Source: Eubacteriales bacterium
GTDB taxonomy: Bacteria > Bacillota > Clostridia > Acetivibrionales > STF1-152
Direction of reading: 5' to 3'
Assembly: GCA_028703215.1 (NCBI GenBank)
Contig: JAQVNH010000040.1
Coordinates: 1-7,934, forward strand
DNA: 7,934 nt
The notes under the pieces are model-generated. The model searched no databases. It saw nothing but the letters and a program-made list of their open reading frames with translations, and was not told the origin of the DNA. A program made the position numbers and the translations under genes. Shown in pieces: positions 1 through 6,550 of the stretch; within the stretch, counting starts at the first letter, position 1; each line of letters opens with the position of its first letter.

Positions 1-883
1 TTATCGCTATCGGCAGCTTTGCCGCTATGTCGGATGCTATCATTCCATATTCGCCAAACTCGTCCGATGCCAGATCCCCTGCAAGCCCGTGGATATAAGC
101 CCCCGCAAAGGCGGCTTTTTCCATAGGTATGCCTTGCCCTATAAGCGATGCGATAACACCCGCGAGCACATCTCCAGAACCTGCCGTAGCCATCCCCGGG
201 TTGCCGCTGGAGTTGATGTAAGTATCGCCGTTCGGAACCGCAGTCACTGTGCCGGATCCCTTTAGAACGACTGTCACATTCCATCTTTTCGCAAATTTTC
301 TTGCCGTTTCGATTCTGTTTGACTCAATACATTCAATGCTTTCCCCTGTCAATCTTGACATTTCGCCCGGATGCGGCGTAATTACGGCTCCCGATTTGAT
401 TTCAGACAGGAGAGATATATTTTCAGCAATTATATTGAGGGCATCCGCGTCTATTACGAGAGGCGCCTTTGAATTTTTCAGCAGATGTTCCACAGCGCTT
501 TCAGCGCCGGGAAGTGTTGTCAGCCCCGGTCCGACAGCAATAACCGACTTCCCCCGCATTGCGATGTCCAACTCAGGAATGCATCTGTTCGAAAGTATCC
601 CCTTCTTGTCGTCTTCCAGCTGAATGTTGATCGCTTCCAAAATATTGCATGCGTAGATATGCGAAATCGAAGCGGGAGAAGCTATATAAACGAGACCCGC
701 GCCCGTACGCAGAGCAGAAATTGCGGCAAGGCATCCTGCTCCGGTCATGCCTGATGAACCCGTCACCAGGAGAATTTTGCCATAGTCGCCTTTGTTGCTG
801 TTTCTGCTTCTGACAGTCAGGATACCTGTTATAATCCGTTTATCAACGATTATAGACTTCCTGTTCCCTCCACTGCTCATCAT
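1..883 (-). CDS. nnrD: ADP-dependent (S)-NAD(P)H-hydrate dehydratase, C-terminal end cut by window edge
   Basis: Cytosolic metabolite-repair enzyme that dehydrates the damaged cofactor NAD(P)HX back to NAD(P)H using ADP. The 294 visible residues carry the carbohydrate-kinase-like (ribokinase fold) dehydratase signature: KGDYG at 31-35, VGPG at 117-120, DADALN at 145-150, TPHPGE at 169-174, and NPGMATAGSGDVL at 228-240, where Asp238 of GSGD is the expected catalytic base. The reading frame is open to base 1, and the text already reaches the typical C-terminal helix (SDIAAKLP), so only a handful of residues should be missing. The start at 883 is chosen because GGAGG lies 6 nt upstream; an in-frame ATG near 919 lacks a ribosome site and would sit almost on the predicted transcription start. 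No YjeF_N epimerase domain precedes it, so this is the stand-alone form (as Bacillus YxkO), not the fused Nnr. It is transcribed away from the polysaccharide operon. Identification is firm. Confidence 0.93.
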   Translation of the reverse strand, partial: MMSSGGNRKSIIVDKRIITGILTVRSRNSNKGDYGKILLVTGSSGMTGAGCLAAISALRTGAGLVYIASPASISHIYACNILEAINIQLEDDKKGILSNRCIPELDIAMRGKSVIAVGPGLTTLPGAESAVEHLLKNSKAPLVIDADALNIIAENISLLSEIKSGAVITPHPGEMSRLTGESIECIESNRIETARKFAKRWNVTVVLKGSGTVTAVPNGDTYINSSGNPGMATAGSGDVLAGVIASLIGQGIPMEKAAFAGAYIHGLAGDLASDEFGEYGMIASDIAAKLPIAI

Positions 884-889
884 TACCGG

Positions 890-894
890 CCTCC
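890..894 (-). promoter_or_regulatory. Ribosome binding site of nnrD
   Basis: On the minus strand the sequence reads GGAGG, 6 nt before the ATG at 883. It decides the start: the tandem ATGATG at 883/880 is used rather than the in-frame ATG further upstream. Confidence 0.75.
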
Positions 895-935
895 ATGCGG
901 AGATCAGCCGCATTGACAGTTATTTCACTGAGTTT

Positions 936-964
936 AATATATACCAGAGCATGTATTTTCACAA
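936..964 (-). promoter_or_regulatory. Candidate sigma-A promoter of nnrD
   Basis: Reading the minus strand, TTGTGA (959-964, 4 of 6 to the -35 consensus) is followed after exactly 17 bp by TATATT (936-941, 5 of 6 to the -10 consensus). Transcription would begin near 929, giving a leader of about 45 nt before the nnrD start. It is the best-scoring spaced pair I could find by eye upstream of nnrD. Confidence 0.5.
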
Positions 965-1031
965 GCATTTTCGGATGACCCGCATAGCTTTGCCGCCCAT
1001 ACACAAGAACATCCGAAGGCAATTATATTCA

Positions 1032-1060
1032 TTGACACCCAATATCCGGAATGCTAAACT
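1032..1060 (+). promoter_or_regulatory. Candidate sigma-A promoter of the polysaccharide operon (extended -10)
   Basis: A perfect -35 box TTGACA (1032-1037) is followed after 17 bp by TAAACT (1055-1060, 4 of 6 to TATAAT), and the -10 is preceded by TG one base upstream (TGC then TAAACT), the extended -10 form. Transcription would start near 1067, leaving a leader of about 25-30 nt before wecC. All five plus-strand genes could be read from this one promoter, since no other gap between them is large enough to hold one. Confidence 0.6.
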
Positions 1061-1082
1061 TTAACTGAAAAACAGCCAATTC

Positions 1083-1090
1083 AAAGGGAG
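1083..1090 (+). promoter_or_regulatory. Ribosome binding site of wecC, overlapping the annotated GTG
   Basis: AAAGGGAG is the only Shine-Dalgarno-like run before wecC. It overlaps the first base of the GTG at 1090, too close to serve that codon, but lies 8 nt before the in-frame ATC at 1099. This bears directly on which codon starts the protein. Confidence 0.55.
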
Positions 1091-2373
1091 TGGTCTTCAT
1101 CAAAAAGAAAATTTGCATACTCGGTCTCGGATATATCGGGCTCCCTACGGCAGCTATGTTCGCCACACACGGACACCATATCGTGGGAGTCGATGTGAGC
1201 AGCAGGATTGTTGACTCCCTAAACAGGGGCGAGATCACGATCGAAGAACCGTATCTTGATCCTATGGTCAGAGAAGCAGTATCTTCGGGATATCTTAAGG
1301 CAAGTACCGTTCCCGAGCAGGCGGATGCCTATATTATTGCCGTCGGTACTCCGATAAACGGCGATAAGACTGCAGACCTTACTGCGGTAATAGGTGCGGC
1401 GGAGTCGATCGTACGTCTGCTGAAAAAAGGAGACCTTGTGATTCTGGAGTCCACCTGTCCGCCCGGAACTGTTACGGATCTTCTGGTTCCCATTCTCAGC
1501 AAATCCGGACTTGATATAGGCACCGAAGTGCTTGTAGCGCACTGTCCGGAAAGAGTCCTTCCCGGACGGATACTTTTGGAGCTTGTGGAAAACAATAAAA
1601 TAGTCGGCGGCGTCAATTCGGCTTCCTGCGAGGCGGTCAGGGATCTCTACAGATCCTTTGTCAAGGGAGAGATCTACCTCACAGACGCAACCACAGCCGA
1701 AATGTGCAAACTGATGGAGAATACCTACAGGGATGTGAATATCGCCCTTGCCAATGAAACAGCAATGATATGCGAAAATCTCGGGATCGACGCCTGGGAA
1801 GTGATCAAGCTTTCCAACAAGCATCCCAGAGTTCACCTCCACTCTCCCGGTCCCGGTGTCGGAGGCCATTGTCTGGCAGTCGACCCCTGGTTTATCGTGG
1901 AAAAGCAGCCTGAGCTGTCAAATATTATCAGACTCGCTCGCGAGACGAACGACGGCATGCCTGAGCATATCTATTCTCTGGTAAAAAAGATTCTGTCCCG
2001 ATACAGCGGCATCCAAAAGACAGCTGTGCTCGGGGTCACTTACAAGCCGAATATTGACGATATACGGGAAAGTCCGATCATTGAACTGATCGATATTCTT
2101 AGGAAAGATCCCGCTGTAACAACAGCGGTTTTTGACCCGCATGCAAAAAAGTATGCCGGAGTGGAACCCGATCTGTACAAAGCAGCTGAGAAGAGCAGCC
2201 TGGTAATACTTGCCGTGAATCACGACGAGTTTTCACACATTGATTTTGACCGGTTAAAATCTGTTATGTCCCACGCGAATATTCTGGACACACGGAATTC
2301 CATGGATGAAAAAACTTTAAAAGAAGCGGGGTTTGAATATTTCCTGCTCGGTAAAGGCAAAATGACTGACTGA
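1090..2373 (+). CDS. wecC: UDP-N-acetyl-D-mannosamine dehydrogenase (WecC-type nucleotide-sugar dehydrogenase)
   Basis: NAD-dependent cytosolic enzyme oxidising the C6 alcohol of a UDP-amino sugar to the carboxylate, probably UDP-ManNAc to UDP-ManNAcA, a precursor for surface glycans. At 427 residues it has the normal family length. The N-terminal Rossmann fingerprint GLGYIG is at 12-17; then come VGTPIN, ESTCPPGT and CPERVLPGR; the helix with catalytic Lys207 and Asn211 lies in EMCKLMENTYRDVNIALANE; the catalytic Cys261 is in GVGGHCLAVDP; the C-terminal domain has LGVTYKPNIDDIRESP. The RDVNIALANE run favours the UDP-ManNAc branch over UDP-glucose dehydrogenases, though UDP-GlcNAc or GalNAc derivatives cannot be excluded. 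It is the first gene of a five-gene operon, 16 bp before the glycosyltransferase. The GTG at 1090 is the only ATG/GTG/TTG start ahead of the Rossmann motif, but the ribosome site fits ATC 1099 better. No UDP-GlcNAc 2-epimerase (wecB) is in the window. Confidence 0.9.
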   Translation: MVFIKKKICILGLGYIGLPTAAMFATHGHHIVGVDVSSRIVDSLNRGEITIEEPYLDPMVREAVSSGYLKASTVPEQADAYIIAVGTPINGDKTADLTAVIGAAESIVRLLKKGDLVILESTCPPGTVTDLLVPILSKSGLDIGTEVLVAHCPERVLPGRILLELVENNKIVGGVNSASCEAVRDLYRSFVKGEIYLTDATTAEMCKLMENTYRDVNIALANETAMICENLGIDAWEVIKLSNKHPRVHLHSPGPGVGGHCLAVDPWFIVEKQPELSNIIRLARETNDGMPEHIYSLVKKILSRYSGIQKTAVLGVTYKPNIDDIRESPIIELIDILRKDPAVTTAVFDPHAKKYAGVEPDLYKAAEKSSLVILAVNHDEFSHIDFDRLKSVMSHANILDTRNSMDEKTLKEAGFEYFLLGKGKMTD

Positions 2374-2389
2374 TACAAAAGGATCCGAC

Positions 2390-3697
2390 ATGCGCAAAGT
2401 ACTTATGATAGCATACCAGTTTCCTCCGATGGGAGGCTCCGGGGTGCAGCGAACCGCCAAGTTTGTGAAATATCTCCGGGAATTTGACTGGGAGCCTGTT
2501 GTGCTGACAAGATCATTAAAAGGCATGGAGCTTACCGATGAGTCTCTTCTCAAAGACATTCCCCCGGATGTTGAAATAATAAGAACAAAGGCGTATGACC
2601 CAACATCTTTGCCCGGGATTTTAAGACTTCCGGGGAAATTTGCAGGCCGCAAGCTTTTTATTCCCGATGCCGAAATGCTTTGGAGGTATTTTACTGAAAA
2701 TACGGCAAGAAATCTGGTTGCAAACGGAGATATCGGCATCGTGTATACGACTTCTTATCCTTACAGCGATCATATACTCGGACTTGACCTGAAAAAAAGA
2801 TTTCCTGATATTCCATGGGTAGCCGATTTCAGGGATGAATGGACAAAAAACCCTTACCTTATCGACAATCCTCACAACCCTTGCAGAACAGCCATTGAAA
2901 AAAAGATGGAGAAGAATGTCCTGGATAACGCCGATGTACTTATCACCAATACCCCGATAATGGAGCGTCATTTCATTGAAACAGACATCAAATACTCGCA
3001 GAAATTCAATGTCATCCCGAACGGCTTTGATTCCGATGATTTCCCAGAGGTGCGGGAAGCTCCGTCAAACCCGTCATTTACCCTGACCTATGCCGGTCTC
3101 CTATACGGCAGAAGAAAGCCGGACACTTTTTTTGAAGCCCTGTCCGGACTGATAAAGGAAGGTAAAATAGACAGCCGCAATATCAGAGTTAATCTCATAG
3201 GAAATTTTAAAACCGCCGATTTGAAAAAACGCGTAAGAGACTTCTCTCTCGCAGGTATTGTCGAAATAATCCCCTATGCCGATCATGATCTGTGTCTTGA
3301 CATGCTTTCCGGATCGGATGCGCTTCTTCTTATAGAGGGCACAGGACCGGGAGCCGAGGCATTTTATACCGGAAAGGTATTCGAATATATGCGGACGGGA
3401 CGGCCAATACTAGCGATAATACCCGAACATGGCGCAGCTGCGGGACTTATCAGAGAAACCGGGACCGGACTTGTTTCGGATTATAATGACATTGAAAACA
3501 TAAAACAAAATCTTTACCGGTTGTATGAAAATTGGCGGAAAGGTATTGCCACTTGTACTCCGGATAATGATAGAATAATGAAGTATGACAGGCGGAACTT
3601 GACGGAGCAGCTTGCCAAACTTTTCGATAATGCCGCGGGCTTTCAGAAGAGACTGCGTCACACTCAATCAGGAGGTAATTATGAAGATATTGAATGA
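2390..3697 (+). CDS. Glycosyltransferase family 4 (GT-B fold)
   Basis: A retaining GT-B glycosyltransferase of 435 residues, likely adding a sugar from a nucleotide donor to a membrane-linked glycan intermediate on the cytoplasmic face. The N-terminal acceptor domain opens with YQFPPMGGSGVQRTAKF (9-25), the glycine-rich loop typical of GT4 enzymes; WVADFRDEW and the segment NADVLITNTPIMERHF precede the linker; INVIPNGFD-like text (VIPNGFDSDDF) marks the domain junction, and the donor-binding region GKVFEYMRTGRPILAI is at 328-343, with Glu332 in the usual donor-contact place. There is no signal peptide or clear membrane helix. The start at 2390 has AAAGGA about 7 nt upstream. The 3' end overlaps the next gene by 17 bp, a sign of translational coupling. 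The donor and acceptor cannot be predicted; the neighbouring UDP-ManNAc dehydrogenase makes a ManNAcA donor a possibility only. Confidence 0.88.
   Translation: MRKVLMIAYQFPPMGGSGVQRTAKFVKYLREFDWEPVVLTRSLKGMELTDESLLKDIPPDVEIIRTKAYDPTSLPGILRLPGKFAGRKLFIPDAEMLWRYFTENTARNLVANGDIGIVYTTSYPYSDHILGLDLKKRFPDIPWVADFRDEWTKNPYLIDNPHNPCRTAIEKKMEKNVLDNADVLITNTPIMERHFIETDIKYSQKFNVIPNGFDSDDFPEVREAPSNPSFTLTYAGLLYGRRKPDTFFEALSGLIKEGKIDSRNIRVNLIGNFKTADLKKRVRDFSLAGIVEIIPYADHDLCLDMLSGSDALLLIEGTGPGAEAFYTGKVFEYMRTGRPILAIIPEHGAAAGLIRETGTGLVSDYNDIENIKQNLYRLYENWRKGIATCTPDNDRIMKYDRRNLTEQLAKLFDNAAGFQKRLRHTQSGGNYEDIE
3671..3675 (+). promoter_or_regulatory. Ribosome binding site of the DUF4330-like gene, inside the glycosyltransferase gene
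   Basis: GGAGG sits 5 nt before the ATG at 3681 and lies within the last codons of the upstream glycosyltransferase. It fixes the start of the next gene at 3681 and rules out the in-frame TTG at 3612, which would add an unconserved 23-residue tail. Confidence 0.85.
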
Positions 3698-4172
3698 AAA
3701 GGGGAAGCTTTTCGGATTGATCAACATTGTCGACCTGGTCATAATTTTGATCATTCTGGCGGTTGTCGGCGGTGTAGGATACAAATATCTGATTAAAAAC
3801 GAAACTCTGTTTCCCGGGAAAAAACCGGAAGAGCTCAAGGATTATACCGTGACCGTCTTTTGCCCGATGGTCCCGGAAAATACGGAAAACTATATCAAGC
3901 CCGGGGATGTGCTCTTTTATGATTCCCATGGTGAGCTTGATGCGGTAATAATGTCTGTCAGGTCAGATGATATCAGCATAACCCCTGAAGGCGTCGAACT
4001 TGACGAACCGCATCCATACCTGAAGGATCTTACCGTGACGATAAAAATTTCTTCCGATGCCGCCGATAAAAGGATCATGATGGCCGGTATCCAGATCAAC
4101 ATCGGAAAGGAAATCTATGTCAAAACATACCGGGTCGAATTGCTCGGATATGTGACTGACATCGCCGAGTGA
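3681..4172 (+). CDS. DUF4330-like single-pass membrane protein
   Basis: A 163-residue protein with a short cytoplasmic N-terminus (MKILNEKGKLFGLINIVD), one membrane helix at about 17-36 (very rich in I, L and V), and an external domain of about 125 residues with alternating beta-type segments and many acidic residues. This architecture, including the KGKLFGLINIVDLVIIL opening, matches what I recall of DUF4330 proteins, which are common beside polysaccharide ligase and glycosyltransferase genes in clostridia; their function is not established. It overlaps the glycosyltransferase gene by 17 bp and its TGA lies 2 bp before the next ATG, so the three genes are translated as a block. A role as an accessory or periplasm-side partner of the ligase is inference from position. 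No catalytic motif is visible. Confidence 0.72.
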   Translation: MKILNEKGKLFGLINIVDLVIILIILAVVGGVGYKYLIKNETLFPGKKPEELKDYTVTVFCPMVPENTENYIKPGDVLFYDSHGELDAVIMSVRSDDISITPEGVELDEPHPYLKDLTVTIKISSDAADKRIMMAGIQINIGKEIYVKTYRVELLGYVTDIAE

Positions 4173-4174
4173 CT

Positions 4175-4693
4175 ATGAAAGCAGCCGATATAGCCCGCAA
4201 CAGCATTTTTTACAAGACAGTTTCAGGGATAAGGAATGCTTATTCCCATAGTTTTGTTGCGAGGATTTTCAGGAGTTTATCGGAAGTATATAAAAGCAGC
4301 AAAACCTACTCCCTGTTCCATTCCGGAGTGGAAAAAGAGCCTGCCGGGAAAAATTCAGTCTCGTATAAGGTCATAAAGCGTTCTCTGGTATCTGCCGACA
4401 AAGCGGCGGGCGGAGTTAGTTCGCTGCTTTCCAAATATTATAAATTCAGTGTTCCGGCAAAAATTGCCGCAAGCGTGAATACAAGCAGAAAAGCGGGTGC
4501 GCTTCTTATGTTTTTCACAGCCGGTTATTCGCTTGGAAACACGCTGCTCGGAAAATGGAGCATTTACAGGGCAGTATTTGCATTAGCATCAGCCGTTTTT
4601 TCACTTGCTGTGTTTTTTACGGCTGACAAATGGAAAGCCTGGTATAAAAGCGGCATGTTGAACAGGATCGTCAATTTTTTGTTTGAGAAGTGA
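4175..4693 (+). CDS. Unrecognised two-helix membrane protein of the polysaccharide operon
   Basis: I do not recognise this 172-residue protein by family. The first 100 residues are basic and serine-rich and look amphipathic rather than membrane-spanning (Lys/Arg with Ser/Tyr throughout, e.g. FVARIFRSLSEVYKSSK). Two hydrophobic helices follow at about 107-125 and 130-150, then a short Lys/Trp-rich tail (DKWKAWYKSG) ending FLFEK. With positive charge on both sides, both termini are probably cytoplasmic with a short outside loop, GKWSIYR falling near the turn. The ATG at 4175 follows the upstream TGA by 2 bp and has no strong ribosome site, so it is probably translated by re-initiation; GTG at 4169 is an alternative start that adds two residues. 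The stop is 4 bp before the ligase ATG. Being locked between the DUF4330-like gene and the ligase argues for a shared membrane complex, by inference only. Confidence 0.75.
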   Translation: MKAADIARNSIFYKTVSGIRNAYSHSFVARIFRSLSEVYKSSKTYSLFHSGVEKEPAGKNSVSYKVIKRSLVSADKAAGGVSSLLSKYYKFSVPAKIAASVNTSRKAGALLMFFTAGYSLGNTLLGKWSIYRAVFALASAVFSLAVFFTADKWKAWYKSGMLNRIVNFLFEK

Positions 4694-4697
4694 TTAA

Positions 4698-6071
4698 ATG
4701 GAAAAAGCAGGCATAAAAACTTCATTGATCTTCATGGCCGCACTCATGCTTGGATTCGCATGCGCGCTGATAAATGTTTCTGTTATCGCCGCTGCCGTGC
4801 TTGCAGTTATTTTTATCATTCTGCTTTTGCAAAATTACGAACGTCTTACTTATATAATTGCGCTGTATGTCTTTATTGATTACGCTGTGAGGAATATTGT
4901 CGGGCATGAGCTGCTCTCAAGTTACTGGGATGAAATACTTCTCATAATCGCTGTCGCGCTTTGGCTTTATAAGCGCGTCAGATACAGACAAACCGTTTTG
5001 TACAGGTGGTCTCCTCTTGATTTTCCGCTGATCATGTTCTTCGGTGTCGGAATATTCCTGTTTTTGATAAACTCACCCGATATGTCGATATCCTTCGAAG
5101 GCCTTCGCGCGGTCATTCAATATATGTTCTGGTATTTTGCGGTCGTGCAGCTCCTTGAGACCAAAAAGGCCGGAAGGAATATTTATAGGATACTTGTGTA
5201 TTCCGGCACACTCATGGCCCTTCACGGCATACTGCAATATCTCATGAAAGTCGAGAATCCGCTTAATTGGACCGATGCGGCTGAGAGCGATGTTACCAGG
5301 GTTTTCTCGATCGTCGGCAGTCCGAATGTGCTGGGCAGTCTTATGATCCTTCTCATCCCAATGGCTGCAGGTCTGTTTTTTGCCGAAAAGAAGCCCTTGA
5401 AAAAATTACTGTTTTTCTGTTCCACTGCTGCTATGGGTTTGTGCCTGATTCTGACTTTTTCCAGAGGAGCCTGGCTCGGCATGGCTGTTGCGGCGGCTGT
5501 TTATTTTACGTTCAAAGACAAAAGGCTTTTCATCCCGTTCGCTGTCGCTGCGGTCCTGGCGTTTCTTTTTGTGCCTTCAATTTCAAGCAGAGTTGCATAT
5601 ATGCTGACTTCCGACTACATTGCAAGCAGTATCAGGGGCGGCAGGCTCGGAAGGCTTGTCGAGGGGTTTGCCGTACTTAAAGATAATCTGTGGCTTGGCA
5701 CCGGATTCGGCCATTTTGGCGGAGCAGTCGCCATGAACAATATCCCCGGTTCCTTTTACATGGATAACTATTATCTTAAAACGGCTGTGGAGATGGGTCT
5801 TCTTGGATTGGCCTCTTTTATGGCGCTTGTGGCCAGTGTTATCGTGTGGTGCCGCAGAGCCGTAAAGAAAATTGCGGACAAGGCCGGCCGCGAGCTTGTG
5901 CTTGGCGCCTTCGCCGGTATGTGCGGCGTTTTGTTCCACAACCTTTTTGAAAATATATTCGAGGTTCCCATGATGGTAACCTATTTTTGGCTCGCAGCCG
6001 CCTTCATCATGTTCACCCGACAGAAAGACCAGGGGGACAGGTTTAGTGGCTCTTCTGATGAGAGCCACTAA
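4698..6071 (+). CDS. O-antigen ligase / Wzy polymerase family membrane protein (Wzy_C)
   Basis: A 457-residue polytopic protein with roughly ten or eleven hydrophobic segments from residue 8 to 440. It carries the hallmarks of the Wzy_C (O-antigen ligase) family: FSIVGSPNVLG at 203-213; SRGAWLG at 255-261 with the conserved Arg256; a large outside loop with GTGFGHFGG at 334-342; and DNYYLKTAVEMGLLGL at 356-371. Family members act on the outer face of the membrane, joining lipid-linked glycan to an acceptor or polymerising repeat units; in Gram-positive cells the acceptor could be cell wall, protein or a growing chain, and sequence alone cannot decide. The start at 4698 has GAGAAG 7 nt upstream. 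Residues 443-457 and the TAA are encoded by a perfect palindrome, so the original C-terminus has probably been replaced after the last helix. It is the last gene of the operon. Confidence 0.88.
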   Translation: MEKAGIKTSLIFMAALMLGFACALINVSVIAAAVLAVIFIILLLQNYERLTYIIALYVFIDYAVRNIVGHELLSSYWDEILLIIAVALWLYKRVRYRQTVLYRWSPLDFPLIMFFGVGIFLFLINSPDMSISFEGLRAVIQYMFWYFAVVQLLETKKAGRNIYRILVYSGTLMALHGILQYLMKVENPLNWTDAAESDVTRVFSIVGSPNVLGSLMILLIPMAAGLFFAEKKPLKKLLFFCSTAAMGLCLILTFSRGAWLGMAVAAAVYFTFKDKRLFIPFAVAAVLAFLFVPSISSRVAYMLTSDYIASSIRGGRLGRLVEGFAVLKDNLWLGTGFGHFGGAVAMNNIPGSFYMDNYYLKTAVEMGLLGLASFMALVASVIVWCRRAVKKIADKAGRELVLGAFAGMCGVLFHNLFENIFEVPMMVTYFWLAAAFIMFTRQKDQGDRFSGSSDESH

Positions 6072-6090
6072 ACCTGTCCCCCTGGTCTTT
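6024..6090. repeat. Perfect 30-bp inverted repeat (REP/MITE-like palindrome), within the ligase 3' end
   Basis: Left arm 6024-6053 and right arm 6061-6090 are exact reverse complements over 30 bp, with a 7-nt loop (TCTGATG). The arms include an AGGGGGACAGG run and GTGGCTCT. Long perfect arms of this type, with GGGGACAGG/CCTGTCCCC text, resemble mobile REP-like palindromes scattered in many genomes, often mobilised by Y1 (RAYT) transposases; that link is from memory and not tested here. The left arm, the loop and nine bases of the right arm are read as ligase codons 443-457 plus the TAA stop. Confidence 0.9.
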
Positions 6091-6095
6091 TCTTT
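6024..6095 (+). terminator. Probable intrinsic terminator of the polysaccharide operon formed by the palindrome
   Basis: The 30-bp stem is followed directly by TTTTCTTT (6088-6095, partly within the arm), the form of a Rho-independent terminator for plus-strand transcription. In the minus direction the hairpin lacks a good T tract (only the TTT of the arm end), so it would stop hsp20 transcripts less well, but it begins only 8 bp past the hsp20 stop codon and may shield their 3' ends. Because the ligase stop codon is inside the right arm, the hairpin can form only after the ribosome leaves. Confidence 0.65.
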
Positions 6096-6097
6096 AG

Positions 6098-6550
6098 TTA
6101 CTTGATTTCAACTGTTCTTTTCTTTGTTGCTGTTTTTTTGTTTTTGGGAAGAATGACCTTTAATATTCCGTCGTTGTACTCCGCCTTTACATCTTCGTTC
6201 TTGATATTCTCGATAGAAAATGTCCTGCTGAAAGAGCCGTACCTTCTTTCCATTCTCAAGTAGCTGTCCTTCTCTTCCTTCTTTTCCATCTTGCTTTCCG
6301 CACAGATCGTCAGAGTGTCATCATCGATATCCAGCTTGATGTCTTCCTTCTTTACTCCCGGAAGCTCTGCTTCCACAACATACTCATTCTCGTTTTCACG
6401 GATATCTGCTCGCATTGTTCCGGTTTCGGGGAATATTGCCGGGAAAAGTCCATCCTTATCCCAGAAATCTTCCAGAATGCCGCTAAGTCCACGCTCATTC
6501 CTTCTGCCAGGTTCTGTGTTTCTCCATCTGAATGGTACTATACCGTACAT
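6098..6550 (-). CDS. hsp20: Hsp20 / alpha-crystallin family small heat-shock protein
   Basis: A 150-residue cytosolic holdase chaperone that binds unfolding proteins in large oligomers. The N-terminal arm (1-45) has the usual FRWR and LEDFWD text; the alpha-crystallin domain spans about 46-135, with ENEYVVEAELPGVKKEDI (55-71), YGSFSRTFSI (104-113) and the signature AEYNDGILKVILP (123-135, the A-x4-G-I-L pattern); the C-terminal tail ends RTVEIK, where VEI fits the V/I-x-I anchor motif. Length is typical. The start at 6550 has GGAGG 7 nt upstream. It has its own promoter with a CtsR operator and an unusual leader hairpin, and converges on the polysaccharide operon with only 26 bp between stop codons. 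The upstream thioesterase has no visible terminator, so some readthrough from that gene is likely. Confidence 0.95.
   Translation of the reverse strand: MYGIVPFRWRNTEPGRRNERGLSGILEDFWDKDGLFPAIFPETGTMRADIRENENEYVVEAELPGVKKEDIKLDIDDDTLTICAESKMEKKEEKDSYLRMERRYGSFSRTFSIENIKNEDVKAEYNDGILKVILPKNKKTATKKRTVEIK

Noticed and set aside
843..896. Minus-strand open frame MEAGNDEQWREQEVYNR overlapping the nnrD start, and its longer in-frame extension up to about 1020
   Set aside because: No Shine-Dalgarno precedes its possible starts, it overlaps nnrD in another frame, and most of it lies upstream of the predicted nnrD transcription start. A leader peptide cannot be excluded but is not supported.
913..940. 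Second plus-strand TTGACA followed by TAATAT after 16 bp
   Set aside because: It would start transcription about 140 bp upstream of wecC with no added gene, and the better extended -10 promoter at 1032-1060 suffices. The A/T-rich block is shared with the nnrD -10 on the other strand.
792..1064. Plus-strand open frame of 90 codons across the nnrD start and intergenic region
   Set aside because: It is antisense to nnrD, has no ribosome site, and its hydrophobic text is what the reverse strand of a coding region gives.
1219..1869. Long minus-strand open frame of 216 codons inside wecC
   Set aside because: A shadow of wecC, whose motifs and catalytic residues establish the plus-strand frame. 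No ribosome site or family likeness on the minus strand.
3612..3680. In-frame TTG start extending the DUF4330-like protein by 23 residues
   Set aside because: GGAGG lies 5 nt before the ATG at 3681, and the added residues come from the glycosyltransferase 3' end with no ribosome site.
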